Positions 16,318 through 25,934 of a stretch of 34,136 bases of DNA are shown here, piece after piece. The notes under the pieces were generated by a model. The model did not search any database and was not told the DNA's origin. It saw nothing but the letters and a program-made list of their open reading frames with translations. The position numbers and the translations under genes are program-made. This DNA is from Candidatus Binatia bacterium (GTDB lineage Bacteria; Desulfobacterota; Binatia; Bin18): positions 1 to 34,136 of the forward strand of contig JAJDZM010000202.1 in assembly GCA_022824615.1 (NCBI GenBank), given 5' to 3'. Each line of letters opens with the position of its first letter. Positions within the stretch are counted from its first letter, which is position 1.

Positions 16318-19300
16318 ATGTTAGCACGTTGGGCACAGAAGATTTTTGGAAGCAAAAACGAACGCGAGCTCAAGCGTATGCGTCCGTTGGTGGAAGAGAT
16401 TGGCCAGCTTGAACCCGAACTGCAAGCGCTCAGCATGGATGAGCTGCGAGCGAAAACGGATATATTCCGCAGTCGAATCCAAGAGGCCACTGCGGCGACA
16501 CGGGCACAGTTGGACGAGGTTGCCCAGCAGGCGGCCGAAATTACTCCAGAGGGCATTCCTGACGAAGATGATCTGGAGAAGCTGGACTACTTCCAGGAGG
16601 AACGAACGATCCTGGAAAAAGAACTCCGCACGGCTGAAGCTGATGTGCTCGACGACATTCTGCCCGAAGCCTATGCCACCGTCCGCGAAGTCTCGCATCG
16701 AGTCACCGGCATGCGCCATTTTGATAGCCAGCTCCTTGGCGGTATTGTCCTCCATCAGGGCCGCATTGCCGAGATGAAAACGGGCGAGGGAAAGACGCTG
16801 GTGGCAACTCTGCCTCTCTATCTCAACGCCCTGCTCGGTCGCGGGTCGCATCTGGTAACGGTCAATGACTATCTGGCCCGCCGTGACGTGCAGTGGATGG
16901 GGCCTATTTATCATGCCCTGGGGCTGTCCGTTGCTTCTAGCGTACATGACGCGAGTTTTCTCTTTGACCCGACCCATGTGGTCAAAGATTATCGCTATAT
17001 GAATCTTCGTCCGGTCAGCCGCAAAGAGGCCTATGCGGCCGATATCACCTACGGAACGAATAACGAATACGGCTTCGACTACTTACGCGATAACATGAAG
17101 TTCAATCTTGAAGATTATGTTCAGCGTGAGTTGCATTTTGCCATTGTTGATGAAGTGGATAACATCTTGATTGACGAAGCCCGGACGCCGCTGATTATTT
17201 CCGGTCCGGCAGAAGAATCCACCCAGAAATATTACTCGCTCAATCGGGTCATCCCACGTCTCCAGCGTGAGATGGATTATGCCATTGACGAAAAACTCAG
17301 AACCGCAACGCTCACCGAAGAGGGGGTGGCGAAAGTTGAGCGTATTCTCGGCGTGCGTAACCTGTATGACCCGTCTGAGATCGGGACCTTGCACCATGTC
17401 AACCAGGCGCTGAAAGCCCATGCCATTTTTAAGCGCGATGTTGACTATGTGATTAAGGATGGTGAAGTCGTTATCGTTGATGAATTCACCGGCCGCCTCA
17501 TGCCCGGCCGGCGCTGGTCGGACGGGCTGCATCAGGCTGTCGAAGCCAAGGAGGGTGTCCGGATTCGTGAGGAAAATCAAACTCTTGCGAGTATCACGAT
17601 CCAGAACTACTTCCGCATGTACGACAAATTGGGAGGCATGACCGGGACCGCGGATACGGAAGCGGTTGAATTCAAGAAAATCTACGACCTCGACGTGGTG
17701 GTTATTCCACCCAACCGCCCCATGGTCCGGGCGGATCATCCTGACGTGGTGTACAAGACCGAGCGCGAGAAATTCGAGGCTGTGATTGCCGACATCCTCG
17801 ACTGTCACGAACGGGGACAACCCGTGTTGGTTGGGACAATTTCAGTCGAAAAGTCCGAACATCTCGGCAGACTCCTCAAGCGAAAAAAGGTCAAGCACAA
17901 CGTCTTGAATGCGGTCAACCATGAAGCTGAGGCAAACATTATTGCCCAGGCAGGTCGTTTTGGTGCAGTGACGATTGCCACGAATATGGCTGGCCGGGGG
18001 ACAGATATTTTGCTTGGTGGAAACCCGGAATTCCTGGCCCGCTCCGATATTGAAAAAAAATGGGTCAACAAGGCCAGTGCTGCTCGGACCAAAAAAGGCG
18101 CAAAAACAGCGGCCACAACAGAAAAGAGTTACGAAGATCAGCTAGAAGAAATCCGTGCAGAATATAACACCGAGATCGCCCAGGCCCAGGAAAAATATGA
18201 ACCTGAATGGACTCCCTTCGAGGAGGCCCGCAACGCGGCCTTGAAGCGGATGACGGAGACCTATCGTCCCTACCTCCACGCCACGCTACAGAAAGCCCGG
18301 GCCGACTATCAAGAGGCTTCGCGTGTGTTTGTTGAGTCCGTTGAGTCTTCAGGGTCTTTAGGGTCAGGACTCAACAGACCCAATGACTCAACGAACCCAA
18401 AAGACCCCCTTTCAGCGGCGCAATTGGAGACGTATGGCCAAGCCCGAGAAGCGTATGAGTCAGCATTATCAGAATATGACAAGGTGGTCGGTCCAGCGCT
18501 GAACGAAGAACAACAACAGGAATATGAGACTGCGCGTGCCGATTTCATTGCGGTATTAACTGAAGATGGAACAAGGGAGGGAGAAGCATCTGAGCGCCTG
18601 AACCTGAACCGAAGCCGCTACGAAGGCTGGCTGGAAGATTACGGTTGGTCCATTATCCAGATGGCCGGCTTAGCCCTGAGTGAAAACGGCCGGGTACAAG
18701 AGGGATACGAAGACGCACGCCGGGCGTATGAAGAAAACCAACAAGCCTACCAGGACGCGGACCAACACTATGAAGAGGCACGGAAACCGTATGAAGCCGC
18801 TGTTGCTGAGGCAGAGCGTGTATATGAGCAAAAACGCAAAGATCATGTTCAGGTCATAGAAGAGGTCCGGGAACAACTTGAGAAAGCTCCTGACGCGTAT
18901 AGCCAGGATTTCAACGAAATTCTTGAGAAGTACGAGCAAACGTGCAGCGAGGAGCGAGAAAAGGTTGTTGCTGCCGGTGGTGTACACATTTTGGGCACCG
19001 AGCGCCACGAGTCCCGGCGCATTGATAATCAACTCCGCGGACGTGCGGGCCGCCAGGGAGACCCTGGTTCATCCCGATTTTTCCTCTCGCTCGAAGATGA
19101 CCTCCTGCGCATTTTTGGCGCAGAGCGCGTCCAGAAGATAATGGACCGGCTGGGCATGGAAGAGGGGGAACCCATAGAAGCCGGACTCGTCACCCGGGCA
19201 ATCGAAAACGCCCAGGGGCGCGTCGAGGGCCATAACTTCGACATCCGAAAACACCTGCTGGAATATGACGATGTCATTAACAAGCAGCGTGAAGTCATCT

Positions 19301-20058
19301 ATGAGCAGCGCAGGGGATTCCTGTCCGGTGAGAACCTGAAAGGTCAGGTGCTGGAAATTGTTGAAGGGATGGCTGAAGAAAGTGTGCTGAACTATGCGGA
19401 TAAAGGAATCGACCCGACGGAGTGGGACTGGAAAGGGCTTGATGACACGGTGTTTCGTCAATTCAATATGCGTCTTGGCCTGAGTGAGGAACAGCAAGAA
19501 GAACTGATAACGGAAGACCTCCAAGACCTGGTGCGGGACCGGGCGCTCCAACACTATGAAGAGCGTGAACAGGCTTTTACACCGCCCGTTATGCGGTATC
19601 TCGAAAAGGTGATCATGCTGCAAACCATGGACAGCCTGTGGAAAGATCACCTGTTTGCCATGGATCACCTCAAAGAAGGGATTGGACTGCGCGGCTACGG
19701 TCAGAAAAATCCTTTGCAAGAGTATAAGAAAGAGGCCTTTAATCTTTTTGATGACCTCTCCCGTCGGATGCAGGAAGATGTGGTTGAGAAGCTCTATAGT
19801 GTCCAAGTGGCGCGCCAGGAAGATGTCCAGCGGATGGAGGAAGGGCAGGCTGCCCAACGGCCCATGCAGATGCTGCACGGCGGACAGGCCGCTCTTCAAC
19901 AGCCACAGCCGGAAACGCCCCCAGCACCTGGGAGACCGGACACCCCGCCGCGGGCGGCAAGACCCGTCCAGACCGTACGGGATACACCCAAGGTTGGTCG
20001 GAACGCCCCCTGTCCGTGTGGCAGCGGCAAGAAATACAAGAAATGTCACGGCGCATAA
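16318..20058 (+). CDS. secA: Protein translocase ATPase SecA, with a very large coiled-coil insertion
   Basis: SecA drives preprotein export through SecYEG. Walker A is MKTGEGKTL (residues 153-161), the DEAD-type motif is [15 protein letters not shown] (278-), and the second helicase domain has [15 protein letters not shown] (to Asn569) and [29 protein letters not shown]. The C-terminus has the zinc motif with Cys1232, Cys1234, Cys1243 and His1244. At 1246 aa it is far longer than the usual 830-1000. About 318 residues (570-887) separate LLGGN from GGVHILGTE, where E. coli SecA has about 36. The insertion is charged and helical with recurring Y-x-x-A-R/Y-E-x-A patterns. About 50 further residues (near 65-115) are added before the DDILPEAYA helix. 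Residues 672-698 are encoded by a short DNA repeat. The stop overlaps palindromic element C by one base. Confidence 0.96.
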   Translation: MLARWAQKIFGSKNERELKRMRPLVEEIGQLEPELQALSMDELRAKTDIFRSRIQEATAATRAQLDEVAQQAAEITPEGIPDEDDLEKLDYFQEERTILEKELRTAEADVLDDILPEAYATVREVSHRVTGMRHFDSQLLGGIVLHQGRIAEMKTGEGKTLVATLPLYLNALLGRGSHLVTVNDYLARRDVQWMGPIYHALGLSVASSVHDASFLFDPTHVVKDYRYMNLRPVSRKEAYAADITYGTNNEYGFDYLRDNMKFNLEDYVQRELHFAIVDEVDNILIDEARTPLIISGPAEESTQKYYSLNRVIPRLQREMDYAIDEKLRTATLTEEGVAKVERILGVRNLYDPSEIGTLHHVNQALKAHAIFKRDVDYVIKDGEVVIVDEFTGRLMPGRRWSDGLHQAVEAKEGVRIREENQTLASITIQNYFRMYDKLGGMTGTADTEAVEFKKIYDLDVVVIPPNRPMVRADHPDVVYKTEREKFEAVIADILDCHERGQPVLVGTISVEKSEHLGRLLKRKKVKHNVLNAVNHEAEANIIAQAGRFGAVTIATNMAGRGTDILLGGNPEFLARSDIEKKWVNKASAARTKKGAKTAATTEKSYEDQLEEIRAEYNTEIAQAQEKYEPEWTPFEEARNAALKRMTETYRPYLHATLQKARADYQEASRVFVESVESSGSLGSGLNRPNDSTNPKDPLSAAQLETYGQAREAYESALSEYDKVVGPALNEEQQQEYETARADFIAVLTEDGTREGEASERLNLNRSRYEGWLEDYGWSIIQMAGLALSENGRVQEGYEDARRAYEENQQAYQDADQHYEEARKPYEAAVAEAERVYEQKRKDHVQVIEEVREQLEKAPDAYSQDFNEILEKYEQTCSEEREKVVAAGGVHILGTERHESRRIDNQLRGRAGRQGDPGSSRFFLSLEDDLLRIFGAERVQKIMDRLGMEEGEPIEAGLVTRAIENAQGRVEGHNFDIRKHLLEYDDVINKQREVIYEQRRGFLSGENLKGQVLEIVEGMAEESVLNYADKGIDPTEWDWKGLDDTVFRQFNMRLGLSEEQQEELITEDLQDLVRDRALQHYEEREQAFTPPVMRYLEKVIMLQTMDSLWKDHLFAMDHLKEGIGLRGYGQKNPLQEYKKEAFNLFDDLSRRMQEDVVEKLYSVQVARQEDVQRMEEGQAAQRPMQMLHGGQAALQQPQPETPPAPGRPDTPPRAARPVQTVRDTPKVGRNAPCPCGSGKKYKKCHGA
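18331..18410 (+). repeat. GGGTCTTTT/GACTCAAC repeat, in frame inside secA
   Basis: The left half contains GTTGAGTC twice and then GGGTC units; the right half contains GACTCAAC, AGACCC, GACTCAAC and AACCCAAAAGACCCC, so the two halves are inverted copies. It adds about 27 residues rich in S, G, N, P and D to SecA without breaking the frame. The same units form the gatA-gatB spacer at 24017-24076. Confidence 0.8.
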
Positions 20059-20088
20059 AAGAGTAGATGCCGAACACGTTTACTCTTT
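20058..20088 (+). repeat. Palindromic element, compact 31-bp copy C
   Basis: It reads AAAGAGTA, then GATGCCGAACACG, then TTTACTCTTT. Compared with copies A and D it lacks about 24 central-left bases, joining the outer left arm to the right half. An 8-bp stem (AAAGAGTA/TACTCTTT) remains. It starts on the last base of the secA stop codon and ends 11 bases before the argJ ATG. Confidence 0.85.
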
Positions 20089-20099
20089 AGAGTCAAATC

Positions 20100-21308
20100 A
20101 TGAAAATCACCGTCAAAAAATCTCCGATTCTTATTCCCGGATTTCGATTTTCCGGGGTGTCCTGTGGGCTCAAACCGAGCGGTAAAAAGGATCTGTCGTT
20201 GCTGGTATCGGACGTACCGGCGACGGCTGTTGCCGCATTTACGACGAATAAGGTGAAGGCCGCGCCGGTCGCCGTCGGTGAAGAGCGCCTCCGGGCCGGA
20301 CGCTTGCAAGCTATTGTCGTCAACAGCGGGAATGCCAATGCTTCGACCGCACAACCCGGCCTCAAGCTGGCCCGGGACACCTGCGCGCTGGTCGGCCGTG
20401 AACTTGCCATTGATGCCCAACTGGTGCTGCCGTCATCTACGGGGGTGATTGGCGTGCTGCCCGACTGGAAGAAAATGCAGGCCGGCATTCAGGCCGCCGC
20501 CGCGGCCCTGGCTCCGCGCGGTTTCTGGAATGCCGTGGCCGGTATCATGACGACCGATGCTTTTCCCAAGGTCGCGACCCGGCAGGTGACATTGAACGGA
20601 CGGACGCTGACCATCGCTGGCATGGCCAAGGGCGCCGGCATGATCAACCCGAACATGGCGACCATGCTGTGCTATGTGTGTACCGATGCCGTCGTGAGCC
20701 GGGCTGCGCTCCAGCAGGTGCTCGACCAGACCTTGCCCGACTCTTTCAACGCGATCTCCGTCGATGGGGATACCAGTACAAATGACACCCTGGTTCTGCT
20801 CGCCAACGGCCAGGCCGGCAACCGGGAGATTACGCCGCGCAGCCGCGGATATGCGGCCTTTCGAGACGCAGTCCGGGAAGTCCTGTGCAGCTTGGCCCGT
20901 ATGTGCGTCAAAGATGGGGAGGGGGCGACCAAGGTGGTCGATATCTACGTCAACGGCGCAAAGAACAGAGCGGACGCGGAAAAGGTCGCCCGCAGTATTG
21001 CCTATTCACCCTTGGTCAAAACGGCCTTTTTCGGGGGCGACCCGAACTGGGGACGCATTGCCTGTGCAGTGGGCTATGCGGGTGCACAATTGGACCAGGA
21101 CCGGCTGGCCATCAGCGTCGGCGATGTTCCGATCGGCCGCAACGGCATGAGTACTGGGTCGCGCAATGAGCAACGGGCCGCCCGGATTATGCAACAGGAC
21201 GAGTTCTCTATAGACGTCCATTTACATCTGGGCCGCGGCCGTGCCCATGTCGTTACCTCCGACCTGTCCACCGGCTATGTTCACTTCAACTCGGCGTACA
21301 CGACGTAG
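20100..21308 (+). CDS. argJ: Bifunctional ornithine acetyltransferase/N-acetylglutamate synthase
   Basis: ArgJ moves the acetyl group from N-acetylornithine to glutamate in the cyclic arginine pathway; the bifunctional form also uses acetyl-CoA. The 402-aa protein shows the autocleavage site MINPNMATML, where Thr188 becomes the N-terminal nucleophile of the beta chain, and the upstream KGAGM motif. NSGNANAS (oxyanion region), TTDAFPK, SVDGDTSTND and FGGDPNWGRI are all present. It lies 41 bases after secA, with palindromic element C filling the gap. No convincing ribosome-binding site is visible before ATG 20100. Its TAG stop directly abuts the stop of the convergent acyl-CoA dehydrogenase gene. 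Confidence 0.95.
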   Translation: MKITVKKSPILIPGFRFSGVSCGLKPSGKKDLSLLVSDVPATAVAAFTTNKVKAAPVAVGEERLRAGRLQAIVVNSGNANASTAQPGLKLARDTCALVGRELAIDAQLVLPSSTGVIGVLPDWKKMQAGIQAAAAALAPRGFWNAVAGIMTTDAFPKVATRQVTLNGRTLTIAGMAKGAGMINPNMATMLCYVCTDAVVSRAALQQVLDQTLPDSFNAISVDGDTSTNDTLVLLANGQAGNREITPRSRGYAAFRDAVREVLCSLARMCVKDGEGATKVVDIYVNGAKNRADAEKVARSIAYSPLVKTAFFGGDPNWGRIACAVGYAGAQLDQDRLAISVGDVPIGRNGMSTGSRNEQRAARIMQQDEFSIDVHLHLGRGRAHVVTSDLSTGYVHFNSAYTT

Positions 21309-22514
21309 TTAGCGGCCCTTGGGCAGTTGGAGGACGCGTTCTGCGATGATGTTACGCAGGATCTCGGAGGTGCCGCCCTCAATGGTATTGGCCCGGGCGC
21401 GGAGAAAGCCGTACTGCCAATAATGTTCCGCTTCGGCCTCGTCATAGAGCTGACCGGCCGTCCCCTGCATCTCGACGGCGAGGTCTTGCATGCGCTGGTT
21501 GGTTTCGGCCCAATGCAGCTTGGCAATTGAGCCTTCCGGCCCGGCCGGATTGCCGCGCAGCAGCCGCGTCAAGGCGCGATAATTATTCAGCTTTAGGACC
21601 TCGCAATCGATATATGCCTGGGCCATTTTCTGGCGGAACCGACGGTCTGTCCGGCCTGAGCCTGTCCTGAGCCCAGTCGAAGAGGCTGAGCCGGCATCGC
21701 ACAGCCAGGCACGCAGGTCGTCGTAGGTCCGTTTTTGGGCAAAGGTAAAATAGAAACCCAGCCCCTGCCGTTCAAACATGAGCGAGGTGATAATGACCTT
21801 CCAGCCTTGGTTCACTTCTCCCAGAATATTGGCCTTGGGAACCTGGACGTTCTCGAAAAAGACCTCGTTAAATTCGCTCTCACCGGTCATGGTCCGCAGC
21901 GGCTGAATCGTAATACCCGGACTCTTCATATCCACCAGGAGGGCTGATAGCCCCTGATGTTTCGGCGCGTCCGGGTCGGTCCGTACCAGGAGTAAGCACC
22001 AGTTGGCGTAGCGGGCTAAACTCGTCCACACTTTCTGGCCGTTGACTAAAAAATAATCGCCCCGGTCAACCGCGCGGGTCTGGAGCGAGCCCAGGTCCGA
22101 GCCCGAGTTCGGCTCGGAATAGCCCTGGCTCCAGATATCCGCACCACTCAAGATAGCGGCGAGATGTTTCTTTTTCTGCTCTTCCGTCCCATAGACGATA
22201 ATCGTCGGTCCGACGATCTCCAAACCCAGGACATTGAGCAACCCAGGCGCTTTGTGGTTGGCCATTTCTTCATCAAAGATCATCCGTTCAATCAGAGAGG
22301 CACCACGGCCTCCGTACTCTTTGGGCCAGGAAATCCCGGCCCAGCCGCCCTCAAAGACCGTGCGCTGCCAGTCTTTCAGAAAGGCGAGGTCCGCGGCTGA
22401 GGCCTGTGGCTGAAGGTGACGCAGCGAGCCATTGTTGTGTGGAACGTTGGCCGCGAGCCAGGTGCGGAGTTCCTGCCGAAAGGTCTCCTGCGCTGGGGTA
22501 AAATGAAAATCCAT
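21309..22514 (-). CDS. Acyl-CoA dehydrogenase family protein with repeat-derived insertion
   Basis: This 401-aa flavoprotein has the standard acyl-CoA dehydrogenase layout: MDFHFTPAQETFRQELRTWL at the start, SQGYSEPNSGSDLGSLQTRA and NGQKVWTSLARYANWCLLLVRT in the middle domain, and EGGTSEILRNIIAERVLQLPKGR at the end. The start at 22514 is chosen because AGGAGC lies upstream and the protein then begins at the conserved helix; the longer in-frame extension overlaps gatB and has no similarity. Residues about 275-288 (AGSASSTGLRTGSG) are encoded by a dispersed DNA repeat and fall in a loop just before the FRQKMAQAYIDCEVLKL helix. It follows gatB by 31 bases and could be read from the same transcript. 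The substrate is unknown. Confidence 0.92.
   Translation of the reverse strand: MDFHFTPAQETFRQELRTWLAANVPHNNGSLRHLQPQASAADLAFLKDWQRTVFEGGWAGISWPKEYGGRGASLIERMIFDEEMANHKAPGLLNVLGLEIVGPTIIVYGTEEQKKKHLAAILSGADIWSQGYSEPNSGSDLGSLQTRAVDRGDYFLVNGQKVWTSLARYANWCLLLVRTDPDAPKHQGLSALLVDMKSPGITIQPLRTMTGESEFNEVFFENVQVPKANILGEVNQGWKVIITSLMFERQGLGFYFTFAQKRTYDDLRAWLCDAGSASSTGLRTGSGRTDRRFRQKMAQAYIDCEVLKLNNYRALTRLLRGNPAGPEGSIAKLHWAETNQRMQDLAVEMQGTAGQLYDEAEAEHYWQYGFLRARANTIEGGTSEILRNIIAERVLQLPKGR
21654..21692 (-). repeat. GCCTGTCCTGAG...GTCGAAG repeat inside the acyl-CoA dehydrogenase gene
   Basis: The plus strand reads GCCTGAGCCTGTCCTGAG then CCCAGTCGAAG then AGGCTGAGCCGG. The flanks GCCTGAGCC and GGCTGAGCC give it a partial inverted-repeat character. 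A second copy of the core lies at 23666-23688 in gatB. It keeps the reading frame. Confidence 0.75.
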
Positions 22515-22545
22515 GCTGGGCTCCTGTGCTGGAACAGTCGAATCG

Positions 22546-24015
22546 CTATTGGGAAAGCTGTTGCCGTAAGAGAGTATTGACCATCTGGGGGTTGGCCTTG
22601 CCCTGGGTGGCGCGCATGACCTGCCCGACAAAGAAGCCGAGCAGTTTTTCTCTGCCGCCACGATAGGCCTCCACTTTATCCGGGTTGGCCGTCAATACTT
22701 CAGTAATAGCAGCCTGCAAAGTGTCGGTATCACTGACCTGGCGCAGTCCCTTGGCCTCGATGATCTCTTCCGGTGGATGACCGGTTTGGCGCATTTCCTC
22801 GTAGATGGTCTTGGCGATGGTTGTGCTGATGGTGCCGTCCTGTATCAACCCGATTAACATACCCAAGTGCTCGGGCGAACACGGCCAGGTCTCGATCTTC
22901 AGCGCCGCGTCCAGTTTTTCTTCTTTGACGAAGCGCAGCACGCTGTCCATAACCCAGTTGCTGACGACTTTGGGTACTGCGGGGCAGGCGCGTACGCTGG
23001 CCTCGAAATAGTCCGCCACATCCTTGCGGGCCGTCAGTACCTCGGCATCATAAACCGGCAGGCCGTAGTCGTGTATGAAGCGCGCCCGTCGCGCAGCCGG
23101 CAACTCGGGCAGGTCGGCTTGAACGTGTTCGACCCAGGCCTGGTCCACGACCAGGGGTAACAAATCCGGGTCGGGGAAATAGCGGTAATCGTGGGCAAAC
23201 TCCTTGCTGCGCATGGGCCGGGTCACCTCCCGGTCTGCATCCCAGAGGCGGGTTTCCTGGACGACCCGGCCGCCAGCTTCGACGACCTCGGACTGGCGCT
23301 GAATTTCATGCTCAATCGCCTTTTCAACGGCTCGAAACGAATTGAGGTTCTTGATCTCTGTTCTGGTGCCGAGTTCGGCGTTTCCCTGCGGACGTATGGA
23401 GACGTTGGCATCACAGCGCAGGCTGCCTTCTTCCATATTGCCGTCACAAACTTCGATATATTGGAGCAGAGTCCGCAAGCTGCGCAGATAATGACCCGCT
23501 TCCGCGGCAGACCGAATATCCGGTTCGCTGACAATCTCTAAGAGGGGCACACCGGTACGATTCAGGTCAACAAGACTCGCGCCCGCCTCGGCATCATGAA
23601 TGCTCTTGCCGGCGTCTTCCTCCATATGAATCCGGGTTAAGCACACCTTTTTTGCTTGGCCTTGGGCCTGTCCTGAGTCCGGTCGAAGGGCGGCGACCTC
23701 AACATGGCCGTGTTCGGCAATGGGCAGCTCGTACATGCTGATCTGGTAGCCCTTGGGCAGGTCGGGATAAAAATAGTTTTTTCGCGCCCAACGGCTCGTG
23801 GGCGCGATCGTGCAGTGCGTGGCCAGTGCGGCGCGAAGGGCGAAATCGACGACCTTCTTATTGAGTACGGGCAAGACCCCGGGCAGACCCAGGCAGACCG
23901 GGCAGGTATGCTGGTTGGGCGCTGCACCAAAGCGGGTCGAACAGCCACAAAAAATTTTCGACTCGGTCAGCAACTGCGCGTGCACTTCCAGGCCAATGAC
24001 GGATTCGTAGGGCAT
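22546..24015 (-). CDS. gatB: Asp-tRNA(Asn)/Glu-tRNA(Gln) amidotransferase subunit B
   Basis: GatB binds the mischarged tRNA and activates it by phosphorylation in the GatCAB amidotransferase. The 489-aa protein opens [18 protein letters not shown], has the zinc cysteines Cys23, 25, 38 and 41 (FCGC ... CPVC), [29 protein letters not shown], and the C-terminal YqeY-like tRNA-binding domain. The start at 24015 is chosen because conservation begins there; an in-frame TTG at 24075 would add a P-K-D-P stretch encoded by a DNA repeat. The ribosome-binding site candidate AAAGGA lies within that repeat. Residues about 109-121 ([13 protein letters not shown]) come from a second dispersed repeat and replace a normal beta-hairpin loop before the [12 protein letters not shown] segment. 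Confidence 0.95.
   Translation of the reverse strand: MPYESVIGLEVHAQLLTESKIFCGCSTRFGAAPNQHTCPVCLGLPGVLPVLNKKVVDFALRAALATHCTIAPTSRWARKNYFYPDLPKGYQISMYELPIAEHGHVEVAALRPDSGQAQGQAKKVCLTRIHMEEDAGKSIHDAEAGASLVDLNRTGVPLLEIVSEPDIRSAAEAGHYLRSLRTLLQYIEVCDGNMEEGSLRCDANVSIRPQGNAELGTRTEIKNLNSFRAVEKAIEHEIQRQSEVVEAGGRVVQETRLWDADREVTRPMRSKEFAHDYRYFPDPDLLPLVVDQAWVEHVQADLPELPAARRARFIHDYGLPVYDAEVLTARKDVADYFEASVRACPAVPKVVSNWVMDSVLRFVKEEKLDAALKIETWPCSPEHLGMLIGLIQDGTISTTIAKTIYEEMRQTGHPPEEIIEAKGLRQVSDTDTLQAAITEVLTANPDKVEAYRGGREKLLGFFVGQVMRATQGKANPQMVNTLLRQQLSQ
23666..23688 (-). repeat. GCCTGTCCTGAG...GTCGAAG repeat inside gatB
   Basis: GCCTGTCCTGAG is followed by TCCGGTCGAAG, differing from the copy at 21654-21692 at two positions of the shared 23-base core. 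It is in frame and encodes part of a surface-loop-like stretch (PDSGQAQG) in GatB. Confidence 0.75.
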
Positions 24016-24016
24016 A

Positions 24017-24076
24017 GGGTCCTTTGGGTCTTTTGGGTTCTTGGGGTCTTTTGGGTCAAGACTCAACAGACTCAAC
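24017..24076. repeat. GGGTCTTTT/GACTCAAC repeat between gatA and gatB
   Basis: Units GGGTCCTTT, GGGTCTTTT, GGGTTCTTG, GGGTCTTTT and GGGTC are followed by AAGACTCAACAGACTCAAC. It fills essentially the whole spacer between the gatA stop and the gatB start on the minus strand and appears to contribute the gatB ribosome-binding site. It shares its units with the copy inside secA. Confidence 0.8.
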
Positions 24077-24078
24077 TG

Positions 24079-25539
24079 TTAGAGCGGCGGCTTACGGGCC
24101 CGCCAGTCATGATCTTGTTCGTACGCATAACCAGCCTGAAGCAGGGCTTCTTCATCAAAGGGGCGTCCTATCAACTGGAGTCCAATGGGCAACCCGTGCT
24201 GATCAAAACCGCACGGTACGGATAGCCCTGGTAAGCCGGCCAGATTGACCGCGATCGTAAAAATGTCCGAAAGATACATCGTGAGTGGGTCCGCCAGTTT
24301 CTCTCCCAGCCGAAACGCGGTTGTCGGAGCGACCGGAGTGGCAATGATATCACAGGCCTCAAAGGCGCTCAGAAAATCCTGCCGAATAAGAGTCCGTACC
24401 TTCTGCGCCTTCACATAATAGGCGTCATAATATCCTGCGGATAAGACGTAGGTGCCGAGCGCAATGCGCCGCTTGACCTCGCTGCCAAATCCCTGGGCAC
24501 GGGTCGTCTGATACAGCGCTCCCAGGTCTTCAACCTCGGCCGCCCGATAGCCATAGCGGACTCCATCGTAGCGGGCCAGATTGGAACTCGCCTCAGCCAT
24601 GGCAATGATATAATAGCTGGCAATCGCATATTCGGTATGAGGGAGAGAGATGGGGACGATCTCTGCTCCCAATGTGCTCAGGTGGGCAATTGCATCTCTG
24701 ACCGCAGTTTCGACTTCCGGCTGCATCCCCTCAATAAAGTATTCTTGCGGTATCCCGATACGCAGACCGCTGACGCCCCGCTCCAGGTGGGCCGTGTAGC
24801 TCGGCGTGGGCCGGTTGACGGAAGTCGAATCACGAGGGTCGTAGCCAGCAATCACTTCCAATAGGAGAGCGCAGTCCCGGACATCTTTGGTGCACGGGCC
24901 GACCTGGTCCAGGGACGACGCATAGGCCACAACACCAAACCGACTCACCCGCCCGTAGGTTGGTTTTAGACCGACAATGCCACAGAATGCGGCTGGCAGG
25001 CGAATGGAACCGCCCGTATCCGTTCCCAAGGCCGCACAAGTCTGGTCGGCCGCAACGCATGCCGCTGACCCGCCGGATGAGCCGCCCGGTACCCGGTCCG
25101 TATCCCACGGATTCCGGCAGGGGGCGAAGGCCGAATTTTCATTGGACGAGCCCATCGCAAATTCGTCACAGTTGACCTTACCGATAATCACGGCACCGGC
25201 CTCTTTGAGGTGCTGTGTCACGGTAGCGTCATACGGCGAAACAAAGTGTTCGAGGATTTTTGAACCCGCGGTTGAGCGCACGCCCTGGGCGAGGATAACG
25301 TCCTTGAGCGCAATTGGAATTCCGCACAGCGGGGGAGGGGTCACCCCGTTTGCAAGTGTCCGGTCCGCGGTTTCTGCCTGGGCGAGCGCTTCCTCGGCAC
25401 ACACGGTCAGATAGGAATGCAGGTGCTGGTCTGTATCTTGAATCCGGTTCAGAACCGCCTGTGATAGCTCGACCGCACTGACTTCTCGGGCACGTAGTTT
25501 TTCCTGGGCTTGATGAATGGTCAGGGCATAGTGTGACAT
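24079..25539 (-). CDS. gatA: Asp-tRNA(Asn)/Glu-tRNA(Gln) amidotransferase subunit A
   Basis: GatA is the glutaminase subunit of GatCAB, releasing ammonia for the amidation of mischarged Glu-tRNA(Gln) or Asp-tRNA(Asn). The 486-aa amidase-signature protein has the full catalytic triad: Lys79 (GIPIALKD), cis-Ser154 ([11 protein letters not shown]) and Ser178 ([11 protein letters not shown]). These are the same residue numbers as in the Staphylococcus enzyme. Length is normal. It starts two bases after the gatC stop, so it is translated with gatC. The presence of GatCAB implies that at least one of GlnRS or AsnRS is missing or supplemented in this organism. Confidence 0.97.
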   Translation of the reverse strand: MSHYALTIHQAQEKLRAREVSAVELSQAVLNRIQDTDQHLHSYLTVCAEEALAQAETADRTLANGVTPPPLCGIPIALKDVILAQGVRSTAGSKILEHFVSPYDATVTQHLKEAGAVIIGKVNCDEFAMGSSNENSAFAPCRNPWDTDRVPGGSSGGSAACVAADQTCAALGTDTGGSIRLPAAFCGIVGLKPTYGRVSRFGVVAYASSLDQVGPCTKDVRDCALLLEVIAGYDPRDSTSVNRPTPSYTAHLERGVSGLRIGIPQEYFIEGMQPEVETAVRDAIAHLSTLGAEIVPISLPHTEYAIASYYIIAMAEASSNLARYDGVRYGYRAAEVEDLGALYQTTRAQGFGSEVKRRIALGTYVLSAGYYDAYYVKAQKVRTLIRQDFLSAFEACDIIATPVAPTTAFRLGEKLADPLTMYLSDIFTIAVNLAGLPGLSVPCGFDQHGLPIGLQLIGRPFDEEALLQAGYAYEQDHDWRARKPPL

Positions 25540-25541
25540 GT

Positions 25542-25838
25542 TTACTCAATGATTTTTGGAACGCGAAAGAAGTGGGTTTTCCGACTGGGTGCATTCGCCA
25601 GCAGGGCGTCGGTTTGGGCGGCATTTGGTGTATTGGTAACCACGTCGTCCCGTAGCGGAGCGGACACCGCGACCGCATGGGCGGTCGGCTCAACGCTGTC
25701 GGTCTGCAACTCGCCAAGTTTATCGACATAGGTCAGGATCGTATCAAAGTGTTGGGTCAGCTCTGTCAACTCTTCCTCTGTAAACGACAGGCGGGCCAGT
25801 GTGGCAATCTGTCGAACTTCATCCGGTGTAATGCGCAT
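25542..25838 (-). CDS. gatC: Asp-tRNA(Asn)/Glu-tRNA(Gln) amidotransferase subunit C
   Basis: This 98-aa protein is GatC, which wraps around GatA and stabilises the complex. It opens [20 protein letters not shown] and continues with [21 protein letters not shown], then VEPTAHAV and LRDDVV, all typical of the family. It is the first gene of the C-A-B operon. Its start lies 41 bases from palindromic element D, which is in the divergent spacer shared with yraN. Confidence 0.95.
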   Translation of the reverse strand: MRITPDEVRQIATLARLSFTEEELTELTQHFDTILTYVDKLGELQTDSVEPTAHAVAVSAPLRDDVVTNTPNAAQTDALLANAPSRKTHFFRVPKIIE

Positions 25839-25879
25839 ATGTGCGTGTCAGTGTGTCACACCACTCCTTGCAATTCAAC

Positions 25880-25934
25880 AAAGAGTAAACGTGTCCTCCC
25901 ATAGACAGGCAGATGCTGGACACGTTTACTCTTC
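25880..25934 (+). repeat. 55-bp palindromic element, copy D
   Basis: Left arm AAAGAGTAAACGTGTCC and right arm GGACACGTTTACTCTTC pair over 16 of 17 positions. The centre differs from copy A by one base. Unlike other copies it lies between divergent genes (gatC and yraN), where it could affect both promoters. Confidence 0.9.

Noticed and set aside
17083-20049. Long open frames antisense to secA
   Set aside because: They are phase shadows of a high-GC, strongly conserved gene and show no family features or start signals.
22515-22661. Longer start for the minus-strand acyl-CoA dehydrogenase
   Set aside because: It would overlap gatB, has no similarity, and AGGAGC stands just before ATG 22514.
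24016-24075. N-terminal extension of GatB from TTG 24075 (P-K-D-P repeats)
   Set aside because: The extension is encoded entirely by a DNA repeat also found elsewhere, and family conservation starts at ATG 24015.
25537-25556. Element remnant at the gatC stop (GAGTAAACATGTC on the minus strand)
   Set aside because: About a dozen matching bases and no partner arm; it lies in conserved operon coupling sequence.
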